Positions 9,565-20,224 of a stretch of DNA of 64,000 nucleotides are shown here, piece by piece. How positions within the stretch are numbered: position 1 is the stretch's first letter; the number at the start of each line of letters is the position of its first letter. The position numbers and the translations under genes were made by a program. Under the pieces are notes generated by a model. It worked only from the letters and a program-made list of their open reading frames with translations, had not been told where the DNA came from and made no database searches. The DNA is from Mesorhizobium loti (lineage in GTDB: Bacteria > Pseudomonadota > Alphaproteobacteria > Rhizobiales > Rhizobiaceae), in the NCBI GenBank assembly GCA_002356515.1, contig AP017605.1, forward strand, positions 3,667,001 through 3,731,000, written 5' to 3'.

Positions 9565-10017
9565 ATGTTCAATTTGAAATTGGCGGTATTGGCTGTGACG
9601 GCATTGGTTGCCTGGGGCGTCGCCCCTGCAAGCGCACTGACGATGAAGGAATGCGGCGAGACCTATCGGGCAGCCAAGGAAGGCGGCACTCTGAACGGCA
9701 TGGACTGGGCCGCTTTCCGCAAGGAGAAATGCGCGACGTCCGCAGCGGAGAGTGTCAGCGCGGATACCGTCAAAACCGCGCCGCAGCCGAAAAAGGAAAC
9801 CAGCGCGGCGGTCGCCCCCACTGTAGCGCCGGCGGGCGTAACATTCCCGACCACCCTTGCCGCCGAGTTCGAGACCGAAAAGCCCGCGAAGGCGCGGATG
9901 AAGACCTGCCTGCAGGGTTACCACGGCAACAAGGAGGCGGGTACGTTAAACGGCCTTCGCTGGATCCAGAAGGGCGGCGGCTATTACAGCCTGTGCAATG
10001 CGCGGCTTAAGGGCTGA
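9565..10017 (+). CDS. Exported paralogue with one Cys-framed repeat
   Basis: 150 residues; signal peptide ends APASA at about residue 24. It has one repeat unit (25-56, Cys30 and Cys56, 26 apart) with GGTLNGMDWAAFRKEKC, a Thr/Pro/Lys linker, then the same C-terminal module as its neighbour (Cys115 and Cys144, 29 apart, ending GGGYYSLCNARLKG). The ATG is preceded by AGGAGG at good spacing. It is a minimal version of the upstream gene, so the pair arose by duplication with internal repeat gain or loss. Function unknown. Confidence 0.85.
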   Translation: MFNLKLAVLAVTALVAWGVAPASALTMKECGETYRAAKEGGTLNGMDWAAFRKEKCATSAAESVSADTVKTAPQPKKETSAAVAPTVAPAGVTFPTTLAAEFETEKPAKARMKTCLQGYHGNKEAGTLNGLRWIQKGGGYYSLCNARLKG

Positions 10018-10040
10018 TCGCCAGCAGCATTCGAAAAGCA

Positions 10041-10075
10041 AAAGCCCGCGAGCCGCAAGGTTCGCGGGCTTTTTG
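10041..10075 (+). terminator. Intrinsic terminator of the 9565-10017 gene
   Basis: Eleven-base-pair stem aaagcccgcga/tcgcgggcttt with a ten-base loop and a run of five T, 23 bases after the stop. Confidence 0.85.
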
Positions 10076-10282
10076 TGGACTGCGGAAGATAGTCCAACTG
10101 CCGCCAGTGGCCACGCGGCCAATCTCCCCCCTCCTGGGGATTGAGGAGCGATCCGCGCAGCGGACTGAGAGCCAATTGCCTGGCTTTCAGAGCAACGAAA
10201 GCCTGCAAGGCAGAGGGGCGCGAAGGATCGCCGCTTTCATTCCAGCTTGGGACCGCGCCCCCAGCAGCTCTCCAATTCCAAA

Positions 10283-10313
10283 CAAAAACGCCGCGGACCA
10301 AGCCGCGGCGTTT
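10283..10313 (-). terminator. Intrinsic terminator of ftsH
   Basis: Stem aaacgccgcgg/ccgcggcgttt; on the minus strand the T-run lies at 10284-10288, just past the stem and 26 bases after the ftsH stop. Confidence 0.8.
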
Positions 10314-10338
10314 CTCGATCAGTCTTTCTCGCGCCACC

Positions 10339-12267
<1,929 letters not shown>

Positions 12268-12389
12268 CAATTGTCCCGTTGGCGTCCGCACACGGACAGC
12301 ATCATGAGAGGAAACTTGGGCCTAACATAGGGAGAGCGTCTCCCCTTGCCAAGCAGAACAGCACGTCTGGGTTAAGCTTTCGGCCACCA

Positions 12390-13763
12390 TCAATCGGCAC
12401 TGTGGCCGCGCAATGGCGGAGCGGGAAGCGGTGACGCTCCGATCAGCCCGGCTGCGGCCCGCGCTGGCGCCAGATCGAAGGACGGCAGGAAGCGGGCAAA
12501 AGGCGACACGACCGGCCGTACCGCGAACCCTGGCGACCCCGGTTCGCCCTGCGGCAGACGAGGATTTTCAAGGGCTTGCCGCGATGCCGGTTCCGCAGCC
12601 AAAGCGGCGCGCATCAGGCTCGCCGGGGTTTCTCCATCATCGACCGCCAGCCGCTTCGCTGCTGCCGCACCCAACGGAGCGATCAACAATGCGCCTGACC
12701 TGTCGTTCAATGTGATGTGGCGGCGGCCGTCCCAGACGGCGTTGTCGGCGACCATGGCAGCCTGCGGCAAACCCCGCGCCTCGCGGCGCAGGAAGAGGCC
12801 GGCACGCCGGAAATCGACCACGGTCCGCGACAATGTGGCGCAAAGAAATCCGGCCTTCAGCCGGCCGAACAATGCCTCGCTACGCGCCTGGTCCGGCAGA
12901 AAGGCAACGCCGCCGGCGGTGGCCAGCAGGATACGCAACGCGTAGATGGCCGCCCGATTGTCGTCCACGGTCAGCAGAGCGGGATCGAGGCGGATGAGGC
13001 CGATGGCTGGCTGGCTGGCGAAGCGATGGATCAGATCGGCGGCGCCGGCGCCAAGCTGCCTGCGTTCGACGGCGGCCTGCCCGGCGAGCAGCAGCACATC
13101 CTCGATACGCCCGACAGTTTCGCCGGCAACAGCGGCGCGCACACGCGGCCGCTCGAAGGCCTCGTCGATATTGGTCGGATCATCGGCCCAGCCGACATGC
13201 TCACGCCCCAAGAAATCGCGAAGCGCCGAGCGCCGCGTGCCCAGAAGCGGGCGAACGATCCACTCGCGCCAGTCATAAAGGGTGGCCGGCGCCATGCCGG
13301 CAATCCCGCGGCCCGCCATGAAGGCAAACTCTCGGCCCTTATCCCGCGCCTGCCGCATCAGCACCGTCTCGGCTTGGTCGTCGGCGGTATGGCCAGTCAC
13401 GATCAGGCCGATGCCTTCCGCGCGCGCCGCCTGTGCCAGCAAATGGTAGCGCGCTTCCCGCGCCGCCGCCGGCAGACCAGTCGATGGTTTGCTTCCGGCC
13501 CAGACCAGGGTGCGGTGGGCAATGCCACGCTCCAGGCAAAGCTTCGCTACAGCTTGCGCCTCGGCTGCCGAGCCCTGCCGCAAGCCATGGTCGACCGTCG
13601 CAGCCAGCAGCTTCGCGGACGGCGCGGTTCGGTCGAGATGCTGTTTGAGAAGAAGAAGCAGGGCGGTCGAGTCGCTGCCGCCGGACACGGCCGCGACGGC
13701 GCCGTGGGTAAAATCGATATGCGAAAAAAGTCCGGTCGAAAGATCAGGCTCGGTGTCGAGCAT
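12390..13763 (-). CDS. tilS: tRNA(Ile)-lysidine synthase
   Basis: Adds lysine to C34 of the CAU-anticodon isoleucine tRNA using ATP; essential for AUA decoding. About 457 residues. The N-terminal PP-loop SGGSDS lies at about 27-32, followed by ATVDHGLR and TGHTADDQAETVLMR, all typical of TilS. The first in-frame ATG is at 13761-13763; a TTG one codon upstream is less likely. No good ribosome-binding site precedes it because a dispersed palindrome (13768-13811) fills the gap to cpoB. The C-terminus is rich in Ala/Pro and weakly conserved. Confidence 0.93.
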   Translation of the reverse strand: MLDTEPDLSTGLFSHIDFTHGAVAAVSGGSDSTALLLLLKQHLDRTAPSAKLLAATVDHGLRQGSAAEAQAVAKLCLERGIAHRTLVWAGSKPSTGLPAAAREARYHLLAQAARAEGIGLIVTGHTADDQAETVLMRQARDKGREFAFMAGRGIAGMAPATLYDWREWIVRPLLGTRRSALRDFLGREHVGWADDPTNIDEAFERPRVRAAVAGETVGRIEDVLLLAGQAAVERRQLGAGAADLIHRFASQPAIGLIRLDPALLTVDDNRAAIYALRILLATAGGVAFLPDQARSEALFGRLKAGFLCATLSRTVVDFRRAGLFLRREARGLPQAAMVADNAVWDGRRHITLNDRSGALLIAPLGAAAAKRLAVDDGETPASLMRAALAAEPASRQALENPRLPQGEPGSPGFAVRPVVSPFARFLPSFDLAPARAAAGLIGASPLPAPPLRGHSAD

Positions 13764-13767
13764 CAAC

Positions 13768-13811
13768 GCATGTCGACCAAAAGTGGTCCCAGCTTTGGGA
13801 ATAAGACATGC
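13768..13811. repeat. Dispersed palindrome, family B copy 1
   Basis: Ends gcatg/catgc and core accaaaagtggtccc-agctttgggaa; related to the copies at 22271 and 36265. It fills the 58-base gap between the cpoB stop and the tilS start, so it forms the tilS translation-initiation region and could be a hairpin between the two genes. Confidence 0.65.
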
Positions 13812-13821
13812 CTAGGAAAAA

Positions 13822-14925
13822 TCAGCACGCAGCCAGGGCCTTCTCCTGCTTGACGCGTTCCTTGAGTGCATTGGAAATATCGGGGTAGCGCTTGCCGACT
13901 TCGCTGAAGGTGGCGCAGGCAACGTCGTGCTGCTTGAGACCGACCAGCGACACGCCGAGCTTCAACAGCATGTCGGGCGCCTTCTTGGCCTTCGGGTAGT
14001 CCTTGCTGGCGGCGAGGAAGACTTCGGCCGCGTCGCGGTATTTCTGCTGGCCAAGCAGCGATTCACCAAGCCAGTAATGCGCGTCCGCCGTCTTGGCGTC
14101 CTTGGGGAAGCGCGAGATATGATCGCGGAAACCCTGTTCGGCGGTGCTGTAATCGCCCGACAGGATGAACTGATAGGAATTGCGGTAGAGCTCTTCCGGG
14201 TCCTTGGTGGAAGGCAGCGCCGCGACGATCGTGCCATTGGACTTGCCGGTCTTGGCCGGTGCCTTGGTGGCCGGGGCAATATCTTGCGTCGGCGCGGTCG
14301 ACTGGGTGTTGCCGCCGGCATCGATCACATTGCCGTTCTTGTCGACGGTGATGGAACCAAAGGTCTTTTCCGGCGCGCCGGTGCCCGGGATCACCTTGCC
14401 TGGATCGCCATCGGGTGATTCGACGATGACGTCCTCGACCGTCTTGCCGCCGGTCGACTGATCGCTGCCAGTAGCGGCGCCGGCATCAGCCGGCGCCTGC
14501 GTTGCCGGGACCGCGGCCACGTCGGTGTTGGTGTCAGTGGTTGCGTCGGACTTCTTCTTCGGCGCCGCCGGTGTCTGTCCGCCCTGCGAGCCGCCTTCCA
14601 GTTGCTGGAAGCGGAACTCGTTGTCTTCCTGCTGCTTGCGGATTTGCTCCTGCATCTGCAGGACCTGGAAATTAAGTTCCTCGATCTTGCCGTTCATCTG
14701 GCGCAGCTGGTCTTCCAGGCTTGTGACGGCAGTAGGATCGGACTGCACCATCTGAACCTGATCCAGGTTCTTCTTTTCACCGAAAAGCTTCGGCAATTCG
14801 ATGCTGGGCAGATGGAAGGAAAACCCGCTGTCGGTTGATTGCCCCGTGCCGCTAGCCCCCAGGGCTGTGACGCCTGAAAGGAGCAGCAGCGCAAGCGTGC
14901 CGCTCAGAACCGATCTCAAATGCAT
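13822..14925 (-). CDS. cpoB: Tol-Pal system protein CpoB (YbgF)
   Basis: Periplasmic protein that links Tol-Pal energy to septal peptidoglycan synthesis. 367 residues from MHLRSVLSGT with a signal peptide (1-24). A coiled-coil segment (about 68-110, EDQLRQMNGKIEELNFQVLQ) matches the trimerising N-terminal domain, followed by a long Thr/Ala/Asp-rich linker and a C-terminal TPR region (about 240-367) with GDYSTAEQGFRDHISRFP and DAHYWLGESLLGQQKYRDAA. A frame running on to 15363 crosses the pal gene and is not the start. A terminator-like hairpin lies in the 180-base gap to pal. Confidence 0.92.
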   Translation of the reverse strand: MHLRSVLSGTLALLLLSGVTALGASGTGQSTDSGFSFHLPSIELPKLFGEKKNLDQVQMVQSDPTAVTSLEDQLRQMNGKIEELNFQVLQMQEQIRKQQEDNEFRFQQLEGGSQGGQTPAAPKKKSDATTDTNTDVAAVPATQAPADAGAATGSDQSTGGKTVEDVIVESPDGDPGKVIPGTGAPEKTFGSITVDKNGNVIDAGGNTQSTAPTQDIAPATKAPAKTGKSNGTIVAALPSTKDPEELYRNSYQFILSGDYSTAEQGFRDHISRFPKDAKTADAHYWLGESLLGQQKYRDAAEVFLAASKDYPKAKKAPDMLLKLGVSLVGLKQHDVACATFSEVGKRYPDISNALKERVKQEKALAAC

Positions 14926-15051
14926 GTGCCTCTCGCCGTGTGTCGTTGGTCTGTTTCGCGCCTTCCAACCAGAGTGGGACCAGCCAAGCGCCCTCGGCTC
15001 ATAGCAGGGCGCGAGACTTCGGCCAAATTTTGTTTCGGACACCCAGATATG

Positions 15052-15077
15052 AAAAAGGCGGCCCGGAGGCCGCCTTT
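15052..15077 (-). terminator. Intrinsic terminator between pal and cpoB
   Basis: Ten-base-pair stem aaaggcggcc/ggccgccttt with a four-base loop; on the minus strand it is followed by TTTTTC (A-run 15052-15056). It sits 28 bases after the pal stop and would uncouple cpoB from the tol-pal transcript. Confidence 0.8.
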
Positions 15078-15104
15078 CGCGAAGCTGTGTTGTATTTTTG
15101 CCGA

Positions 15105-15611
15105 TCAGGAACCGGCGCCGCTGAGCGTGGTGACCGCACGGCGGTTCTGCGACCAGCAGGAGATGTCGTCGCAGACCGCGACCGGACGTTCCTTGCCGTA
15201 GGAAATGGTCTTCAGGCGGCTGGAAGCGACACCCTTGGACACGAGGAAGTCGCGGGTGGCGGCGGCGCGGCGGGCGCCAAGCGCCAGATTGTATTCGCGC
15301 GTGCCGCGCTCGTCGGCATGACCTTCGACGACGATGGCATACTGCTTGTACTGGTTCAGCCACTGCGCCTGGCGCGAAAGCGTCTGCTGTGCGTCAGCTC
15401 GGATCGAGGTCGAGTCCGTGTCGAAGAAGATGCGGTCGCCGATATTGACGGTAAAGTCCTGCGCCGAACCCGGCGTTGCAGCGCCCGCGCCGTTGAGGCC
15501 AAGGTCAGCGGCGTTGTTCGGCGTCTTCTTCGAGGCGCAACCGGTGATGGCGAGCATCGCCACCAGCGCGATCATGGCCGGGTTTCTGGTAAGTGCTGCG
15601 ATACGGCCCAT
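15105..15611 (-). CDS. pal: Peptidoglycan-associated lipoprotein Pal
   Basis: Outer-membrane lipoprotein that binds peptidoglycan and TolB. 168 residues from MGRIAALTRN; the frame extends to 15665 but the lipoprotein signal begins here. The lipobox LAITGC puts the lipidated cysteine at 25. The OmpA-like domain has FFDTDSTSI, VVEGHADERGTREYNLALG (the diaminopimelate-binding region) and SYGKERPV. Between pal and tolB lies the four-helix-bundle cassette, which is not part of the normal operon. Confidence 0.96.
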   Translation of the reverse strand: MGRIAALTRNPAMIALVAMLAITGCASKKTPNNAADLGLNGAGAATPGSAQDFTVNIGDRIFFDTDSTSIRADAQQTLSRQAQWLNQYKQYAIVVEGHADERGTREYNLALGARRAAATRDFLVSKGVASSRLKTISYGKERPVAVCDDISCWSQNRRAVTTLSGAGS

Positions 15612-15814
15612 GCCGCCTCTCCTTCGTATTTCGAGTGATCGTATTCGAGTGATTTCGTTGATCACCCAGTAACCACGTTTGGGTTAACCGGCATTCAAGA
15701 AACACGGTTAAAAATTGGTTTAGCTGCCCGTCCGCAGCCGTTTGGCTTGAAGCCACAGTTGGCGCGGACCCTAGGCGGAAATGCGGCCAAAACGCGACAA
15801 AGGCGTGGAAAATG

Positions 15815-15854
15815 GGGAACTGAAGAACTGGGGAATTGAAGAATTGGAGAAAGA
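15815..15854. repeat. Left array of 8-bp repeats flanking the four-helix-bundle gene
   Basis: Four consecutive 8-bp units gggaactg, aagaactg, gggaattg, aagaattg (15815-15846), then a decayed unit. The array ends three bases before the stop codon of the gene at 15857. The array at 16234-16273 carries the same units in opposite orientation. Confidence 0.8.
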
Positions 15855-15856
15855 GG

Positions 15857-16234
15857 TCACTTGAGCGCTCCTCTGAGATTCACCAGCATTCCGTAGATCT
15901 GGCTATAGGAATGCTGCCACCTGTCGAGCTGTGTCTTCTGTATGTACTCAAGGTCGAACGCGTAGGAGATCCATGTCTCCACTTCGCTGCACGATCCCAT
16001 CGCCATCGAAATAAAGCGCGCGAATTCGGCTTTGGAGTGAGGTTGTTTGGCAAAACCCTCGGCCAGATTGGCGCAGATTGCCTTGCTGGAGCGACGCAAC
16101 TGGTCGGCGAGCGCATATTGCTCGATCTTCGGAAAGGCAAGCGTGGCTTTGTGAATCTCAAGAGAAGCCGCGTAGGCGCGCTTGTAGACCTCAAGGTCTC
16201 TGGCGCGCCCAACGTAGTGTCCCTGCTTCTCCAT
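15857..16234 (-). CDS. Four-helix-bundle protein (23S rRNA intervening-sequence type)
   Basis: 125 residues, predicted all alpha-helical: RDLEVYKRAYAASLEIHKAT, then LADQLRRSSKAICANLAEGF, SKAEFARFISMAMGSCSEVE and a final helix ending LRGALK. The pattern R-R-S-x3-I-x2-N-x-AEG followed by EF-x-RF-x3-A-x-GS-x3-E is characteristic of the family first found in 23S rRNA intervening sequences and related to the Avd protein of diversity-generating systems. No enzymatic residues are evident; members are basic and may bind nucleic acid. It sits alone inside the tol-pal operon between two inverted arrays, in the same direction as the operon. Probably a mobile cassette. Confidence 0.88.
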   Translation of the reverse strand: MEKQGHYVGRARDLEVYKRAYAASLEIHKATLAFPKIEQYALADQLRRSSKAICANLAEGFAKQPHSKAEFARFISMAMGSCSEVETWISYAFDLEYIQKTQLDRWQHSYSQIYGMLVNLRGALK

Positions 16235-16273
16235 TCCTCAGTTCTTCAATTCCTCAATTCTCCAATTCCCTCT
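16234..16273. repeat. Right array of 8-bp repeats, inverted to the left array
   Basis: Units ttcctcag, ttcttcaa, ttcctcaa, ttctccaa, ttccctct. Their reverse complement matches the left array (12 exact bases: ggaattgaagaa). The array overlaps the start codon of the four-helix-bundle gene at one end and the tolB stop codon at the other. Confidence 0.8.
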
Positions 16274-17583
16274 TATTCCAGCAGCGGCGACCAGGCGGGA
16301 TCGGACGCGAAGTTCGACGTCGGAATCGGCTGCTCGTTCCGGCCGGTAAGATCGACCGAAACCAGTTTCGGGCCGCCATTGGAGTCGCGGAAGAACATCA
16401 GCACGCGGCCGTTCGGCGCCCAGGTCGGTCCTTCCTGCTGGAAGCCCGAGGACAGGATGCGCTCGCCCGAACCGTCGGTCTTCATGACGCCGATCTGAAA
16501 CTCGCCGCCGGTCTGCTTGGTGAAGGCGATGAGGTCGCCGCGCGGCGACCACACCGGCGTCGAATAGACGCCATCGCCGAAGGAGATGCGGGTCTGGCCC
16601 GAGCCGTCGGCGCCCATCACATAAATCTGCGCGCGGCCGCCACGGTCGGAGGTGAACACCACCTTGCTGCCGTCGGGCGAATAGGAGGGCGAGGTGTCGA
16701 TGGCGGTCGAATTGGTCAGCCGCGTCGTCGAGCGGCTGCGCAGATCCATGGCGAAGATGTTGGAATTGCCGTCGTCGCGCAGCAGGCTCATGATCACCTT
16801 CTGGCCGTCGGGCGAGAAGCGCGGCGCAAACGTCATGCCCGGGAAATTGCCGACCAGTTCGCGCTGCCCGGTCTCAATCTGCAGGAGATAGACCCTGGGC
16901 TGGCCGCTTTCATACGACATGTAGGTGATTTCCTGCCGGTTCGGCGAGAAACGCGGCGTCAGCACGATCGAGCGACCATCCGAGAGATAGCGGACATTGG
17001 CGCCGTCCTGGTCCATGATAGCCAGGCGCTTCTTGCGCGCATTCTTGGCGCCGGACTCGTCGATGAACACCACGCGCGTATCGAAATAACCCTTCTCGCC
17101 GGTCAGCCGCTCATAGATGGCGTCAGCGATGATGTGGGCGACGCGGCGCTGGTTGGCGTCGTTGGCGAAGAACTGTTCGCCGGCCATCTGCTGTCCAGCA
17201 AAAGTGTCCCAAAGCCGGTACTGCGCACGGATGCGCCCGTCTGCTTCCTTGCTGACGCTGCCGGTGACCAGCGCTTGGGCGTTGATCACCTTCCAGTCGT
17301 CGAAGCGAGGGGCGGCGTCCGGGTTCGTTATCTTCTCGATGAAGGCGCTCTTGTCGATCGGCGCGAACAGGCCGGAACGCTTCAAATCAGCAGTGACGAT
17401 CTGGGATATCTGGGCGCCAAGCGCGTCGCCACCCTGGAAATCCGTGATGGCGATCGGCAGCGGCTCGACATTGCCCTTGTTGACGTTGAGCTCGACGAGC
17501 GCCCATGCCGGCATGGGGATTACGGCCGTCATGCCCAGCGCCATGGCTGCAATCGTCAGGAGCGGCTTGAGGAAAGATCTCAT
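16273..17583 (-). CDS. tolB: Tol-Pal translocation protein TolB
   Basis: Periplasmic beta-propeller that binds Pal and the TolA C-terminus. 436 residues from [10 protein letters not shown]; signal peptide to about residue 28 (PMPAWA). An N-terminal domain is followed by WD40-like propeller blades with repeated SPDG/SPNR motifs ([45 protein letters not shown]). The stop TAA is the last base of the right 8-bp array, so the cassette inserted exactly at or after the end of the gene. The longer frame to 18093 overlaps tolA and is rejected. Confidence 0.97.
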   Translation of the reverse strand: MRSFLKPLLTIAAMALGMTAVIPMPAWALVELNVNKGNVEPLPIAITDFQGGDALGAQISQIVTADLKRSGLFAPIDKSAFIEKITNPDAAPRFDDWKVINAQALVTGSVSKEADGRIRAQYRLWDTFAGQQMAGEQFFANDANQRRVAHIIADAIYERLTGEKGYFDTRVVFIDESGAKNARKKRLAIMDQDGANVRYLSDGRSIVLTPRFSPNRQEITYMSYESGQPRVYLLQIETGQRELVGNFPGMTFAPRFSPDGQKVIMSLLRDDGNSNIFAMDLRSRSTTRLTNSTAIDTSPSYSPDGSKVVFTSDRGGRAQIYVMGADGSGQTRISFGDGVYSTPVWSPRGDLIAFTKQTGGEFQIGVMKTDGSGERILSSGFQQEGPTWAPNGRVLMFFRDSNGGPKLVSVDLTGRNEQPIPTSNFASDPAWSPLLE

Positions 17584-17623
17584 ATCTTCTCGCTTCTCTT
17601 CTTTGATTGGGTTGACGCCAGGC

Positions 17624-18781
17624 CTAAAGGCCGAGCATCTCCCTTGGATCGAAAGTGACCCGGATGTCGTTCCAGATATCCTGTTTGCCGGCAGGAACCT
17701 GCAGGCCGGCCACGTCGCATTTCTGAACCGCGCGAACCGCGCTTTCATCGAACTGCCGGTTGCCGCTCGACTTTTCGACGGACGGGCGTCCGTCGAGCTT
17801 GCCGGAGTTGTCCAGGTTGAAGCGCACGACGACGACGAAATTTTCCGAGCCTTCCAGCCCGACCGGCAAGGTCCAGCAACCGCCCAACTGGCTTTCCAGG
17901 GCGCCCTGCTCCGACTTCGACAACTTCTGGCCCTGATCCTTGTCGCCACCGAGCGAGGCCTGCTGCGTCGAGCGCTTGGCGCCGCCGCCGGATGGCTTCT
18001 GCTTGTCGAGGAGAGCGGAGATCTCGGCGGCGTTGAACTGCTTGTCGTCGGATTTCGGTTTCGACGAGGCTTCCTTGACCGGCTTGTCGGCATCCTTGCG
18101 TTCCGGCGCCTTGGCGCTTTCAGCCTGGGCCGGCTGCGGCTTCGGCCGTGCCTCAGGTGCCGGCGCCGAACTCGGCAATTGCGTCTCTTCGGTCGGCGGG
18201 TCCTTGGCTATGGCCTCGGCGACGGCATCCGGCTTGACCTCGGGCGTCGGATCGATAGCAGCGGTCTTGTCCTGCGGCGGCGGGGTCGGCGCCGGCTTGG
18301 CCGGCGTCGGCTTGGGCTCGGTCTGCTTGACCGGCTCGGGCTTGACCTCTTCCTTGGGCGTCGGCGCCGGCGCCACTTCCGTCGCCGGAATGGGCTTCGG
18401 CTTTTCCTGCGGCTTCGGCACGTCCTCGGTCTTCGGCTTTTCTTTCGGAGTCGGCGCCGGCGGCGGAGCCGAGGTCGTGTCGACCGGCTTCGGTTTGGCC
18501 TCCGGCGTTATCGGCTTGTCGGTGTCGACGCTGTTTTCGCCGATCTTCTGCGAAGCCGGCACGATGTCCGGACGCTGCGTCGGCAGCGGCGCCGGCTTTT
18601 CATGCATCACGGCCTTCTTGTCGCCCTGCAGCGTCTGCGCAATGGCTTCCATCGGCACGATATCGACCGCGACGGACTCGACATCGGCGGACGGAAGCGC
18701 TGCCGGCGCCGACAGCGTGAACAGGCCGAAGGCCAGCACCGCCGTATGTAAGATCACCGATGTGGTGAGGCCGGTCTTCAT
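17624..18781 (-). CDS. tolA: Tol-Pal protein TolA
   Basis: Inner-membrane protein spanning the periplasm and coupling TolQR to TolB/Pal. 385 residues: one N-terminal membrane helix (about 8-27, [16 protein letters not shown]), a very long Pro/Lys/Glu/Ala-rich middle (about 60-260), and a C-terminal TonB/TolA-like domain with [12 protein letters not shown] and [14 protein letters not shown]. Length and architecture fit TolA. It starts seven bases after the tolR stop, and tolB follows 40 bases after its stop, so they are one operon. Confidence 0.92.
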   Translation of the reverse strand: MKTGLTTSVILHTAVLAFGLFTLSAPAALPSADVESVAVDIVPMEAIAQTLQGDKKAVMHEKPAPLPTQRPDIVPASQKIGENSVDTDKPITPEAKPKPVDTTSAPPPAPTPKEKPKTEDVPKPQEKPKPIPATEVAPAPTPKEEVKPEPVKQTEPKPTPAKPAPTPPPQDKTAAIDPTPEVKPDAVAEAIAKDPPTEETQLPSSAPAPEARPKPQPAQAESAKAPERKDADKPVKEASSKPKSDDKQFNAAEISALLDKQKPSGGGAKRSTQQASLGGDKDQGQKLSKSEQGALESQLGGCWTLPVGLEGSENFVVVVRFNLDNSGKLDGRPSVEKSSGNRQFDESAVRAVQKCDVAGLQVPAGKQDIWNDIRVTFDPREMLGL

Positions 18782-18788
18782 CTCGCGT

Positions 18789-19241
18789 CTATTGATCCTG
18801 TTCCTGCAGCGAAACCAGGCCGATATTCTTGTAGCCGGCGGCCGAAATGCGGGCCATCACCTTCATTGCCGTGCCATAGTCGGTGGACTTGTCACCACGT
18901 ATGAAGATGCGCTCCTCGTAGCCGGTCTTCGAGATCGCCTGTAGCTTGGCCACCAGCTCCTCGATCGGGATCTCGGTTTCCTGCAGGAATATCTTGCCCG
19001 TGGCATCGATCGAGACGGTGATCGGCTGCGTATCGGCATTCATCGCCTTGGCCTGCGTGTCAGGCAGGTCGATCGGCACGCCGACTGTCAACATCGGTGC
19101 CGCGACCATGAAGATGATCAGCAGCACCAGCATCACGTCGACCATCGGCGTGACGTTGATTTCGGACATCAGCGCATGGTGACGGCCGCGCCGCCTGTGG
19201 CCGCGCCCGCCGCGTCCCGCCATGCCTACGGACATACCCAT
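18789..19241 (-). CDS. tolR: Tol-Pal protein TolR
   Basis: Proton-channel partner of TolQ (ExbD/TolR family). 150 residues. A Gly/Arg/His-rich cytoplasmic N-terminus is followed by SEINVTPMVDVMLVLLIIFM; the aspartate in TPMVDVMLVLL is the conserved proton-conducting residue of the single membrane helix. The periplasmic domain has SIDATGKIFLQ and IFIRGDKSTDYGTAMKVM. The start lies ten bases after the tolQ stop. Confidence 0.96.
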   Translation of the reverse strand: MGMSVGMAGRGGRGHRRRGRHHALMSEINVTPMVDVMLVLLIIFMVAAPMLTVGVPIDLPDTQAKAMNADTQPITVSIDATGKIFLQETEIPIEELVAKLQAISKTGYEERIFIRGDKSTDYGTAMKVMARISAAGYKNIGLVSLQEQDQ

Positions 19242-19251
19242 CAGCTACTCC

Positions 19252-19962
19252 TCAGGCCTTCGGCGCGACTTTTTCATCGATTTGGCGCGAGAGTATGGCG
19301 GAGAACTCGTCGGAGAACCCTTCCATGCGCACCGCGAGTTTGCTCGCATCCGATGACAGCTTGTTGTAGGCGATGACCGCCGGGATGGCGGCGAGCAGGC
19401 CGATGGCCGTCGCCAGCAGCGCCTCGGCGATGCCGGGCGCAACCACTGCAAGGCTGGTGTTCTTGGAGCCGGCAATGGCCTGGAACGAGGTCATGATGCC
19501 GATGACCGTGCCGAACAGGCCGATGAAGGGGGCTGCCGAACCGGTGGTGGCGAGGAAGCCGAGCCGCCCCTCCAGCTTCTCCATCTCGCGGGTCAGCGCC
19601 AGGTCCATCGCCTTGTCGATGCGGGTCTGCAGCCCGAGTGGCGTCTTGGCGCCCTTCTCGAAACTCTTCTTCCACTCGCGCATGGCAGCGACGAAAATGG
19701 CGCCCATGCCTGAGGTTTTGCGGTCGGCGAGCGTGCGGTAGAGCTCCTCCAGCGACTGTCCGGACCAGAAGACCTGCTCGAAGCGGTTCAGCGCCAGCCG
19801 CATGCGGCCATAGGCAACCAGCTTGTCGATGATGATCGCCCAGGTCCAAACCGAGGCGCAGAGCAGCCCGATCATGACCAGCTTGACCACCCAGCTGGCC
19901 TGCATGAACAGCGCCCAAATCGACAATTGCGCGCCCGGATCGGCGAGTGCGATATTTTCCAT
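19252..19962 (-). CDS. tolQ: Tol-Pal protein TolQ
   Basis: Inner-membrane proton channel of the Tol system (MotA/TolQ/ExbB family). 236 residues from MENIALADPG; the frame to 20013 only adds a non-conserved tail. Three membrane helices: about 22-45, 130-155 (GSAAPFIGLFGTVIGIMTSF) and 165-195 (GIAEALLATAIGLLAAIPAV). First gene of tolQRAB after the ybgC gap. Confidence 0.97.
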   Translation of the reverse strand: MENIALADPGAQLSIWALFMQASWVVKLVMIGLLCASVWTWAIIIDKLVAYGRMRLALNRFEQVFWSGQSLEELYRTLADRKTSGMGAIFVAAMREWKKSFEKGAKTPLGLQTRIDKAMDLALTREMEKLEGRLGFLATTGSAAPFIGLFGTVIGIMTSFQAIAGSKNTSLAVVAPGIAEALLATAIGLLAAIPAVIAYNKLSSDASKLAVRMEGFSDEFSAILSRQIDEKVAPKA

Positions 19963-20224
19963 CGTTACGTCCTTAAGATTTTCCGGGCGAAGCTGGCGGC
20001 TGGCCCATGGCATCCCTTGTGGTCGGTTCGCACGCAGCTACCGGACACCCCAAACCGTGCCGTTGTCGGCCTTTTCAGGGCAAATATTGGTGAAAGGAAG
20101 GCGCCGGATTGCGCCAATCTTCACCAATCTCTTCATGAACCGTTATGGTTAAGGATGGGTTAGTGAATAAGGCGCGGCGCATTGCCGCGCCCGCCTGCTG
20201 CAATGCCCTCGTCCAAGCGCGACG

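Larger units (their letters stand above)
10018..10338. other. Convergent intergenic region
   Basis: About 320 bases with a terminator at each end. The middle (about 10110-10270) starts with a CCCCCCTCCTGGGG-type palindrome and resembles, from memory, mosaic intergenic repeats common in Mesorhizobium. No second copy is visible here, so I do not call it a repeat. No gene seen. Confidence 0.4.

Noticed and set aside
10110..10270. Possible mosaic intergenic repeat beginning with a CCCCCCTCCTGGGG palindrome
   Set aside because: Resembles rhizobial repeats from memory, but no second copy in the window supports it.
15815..16273. Short CRISPR-like array
   Set aside because: The repeated units are 8 bp with no spacers and flank a gene in inverted orientation; no cas genes.
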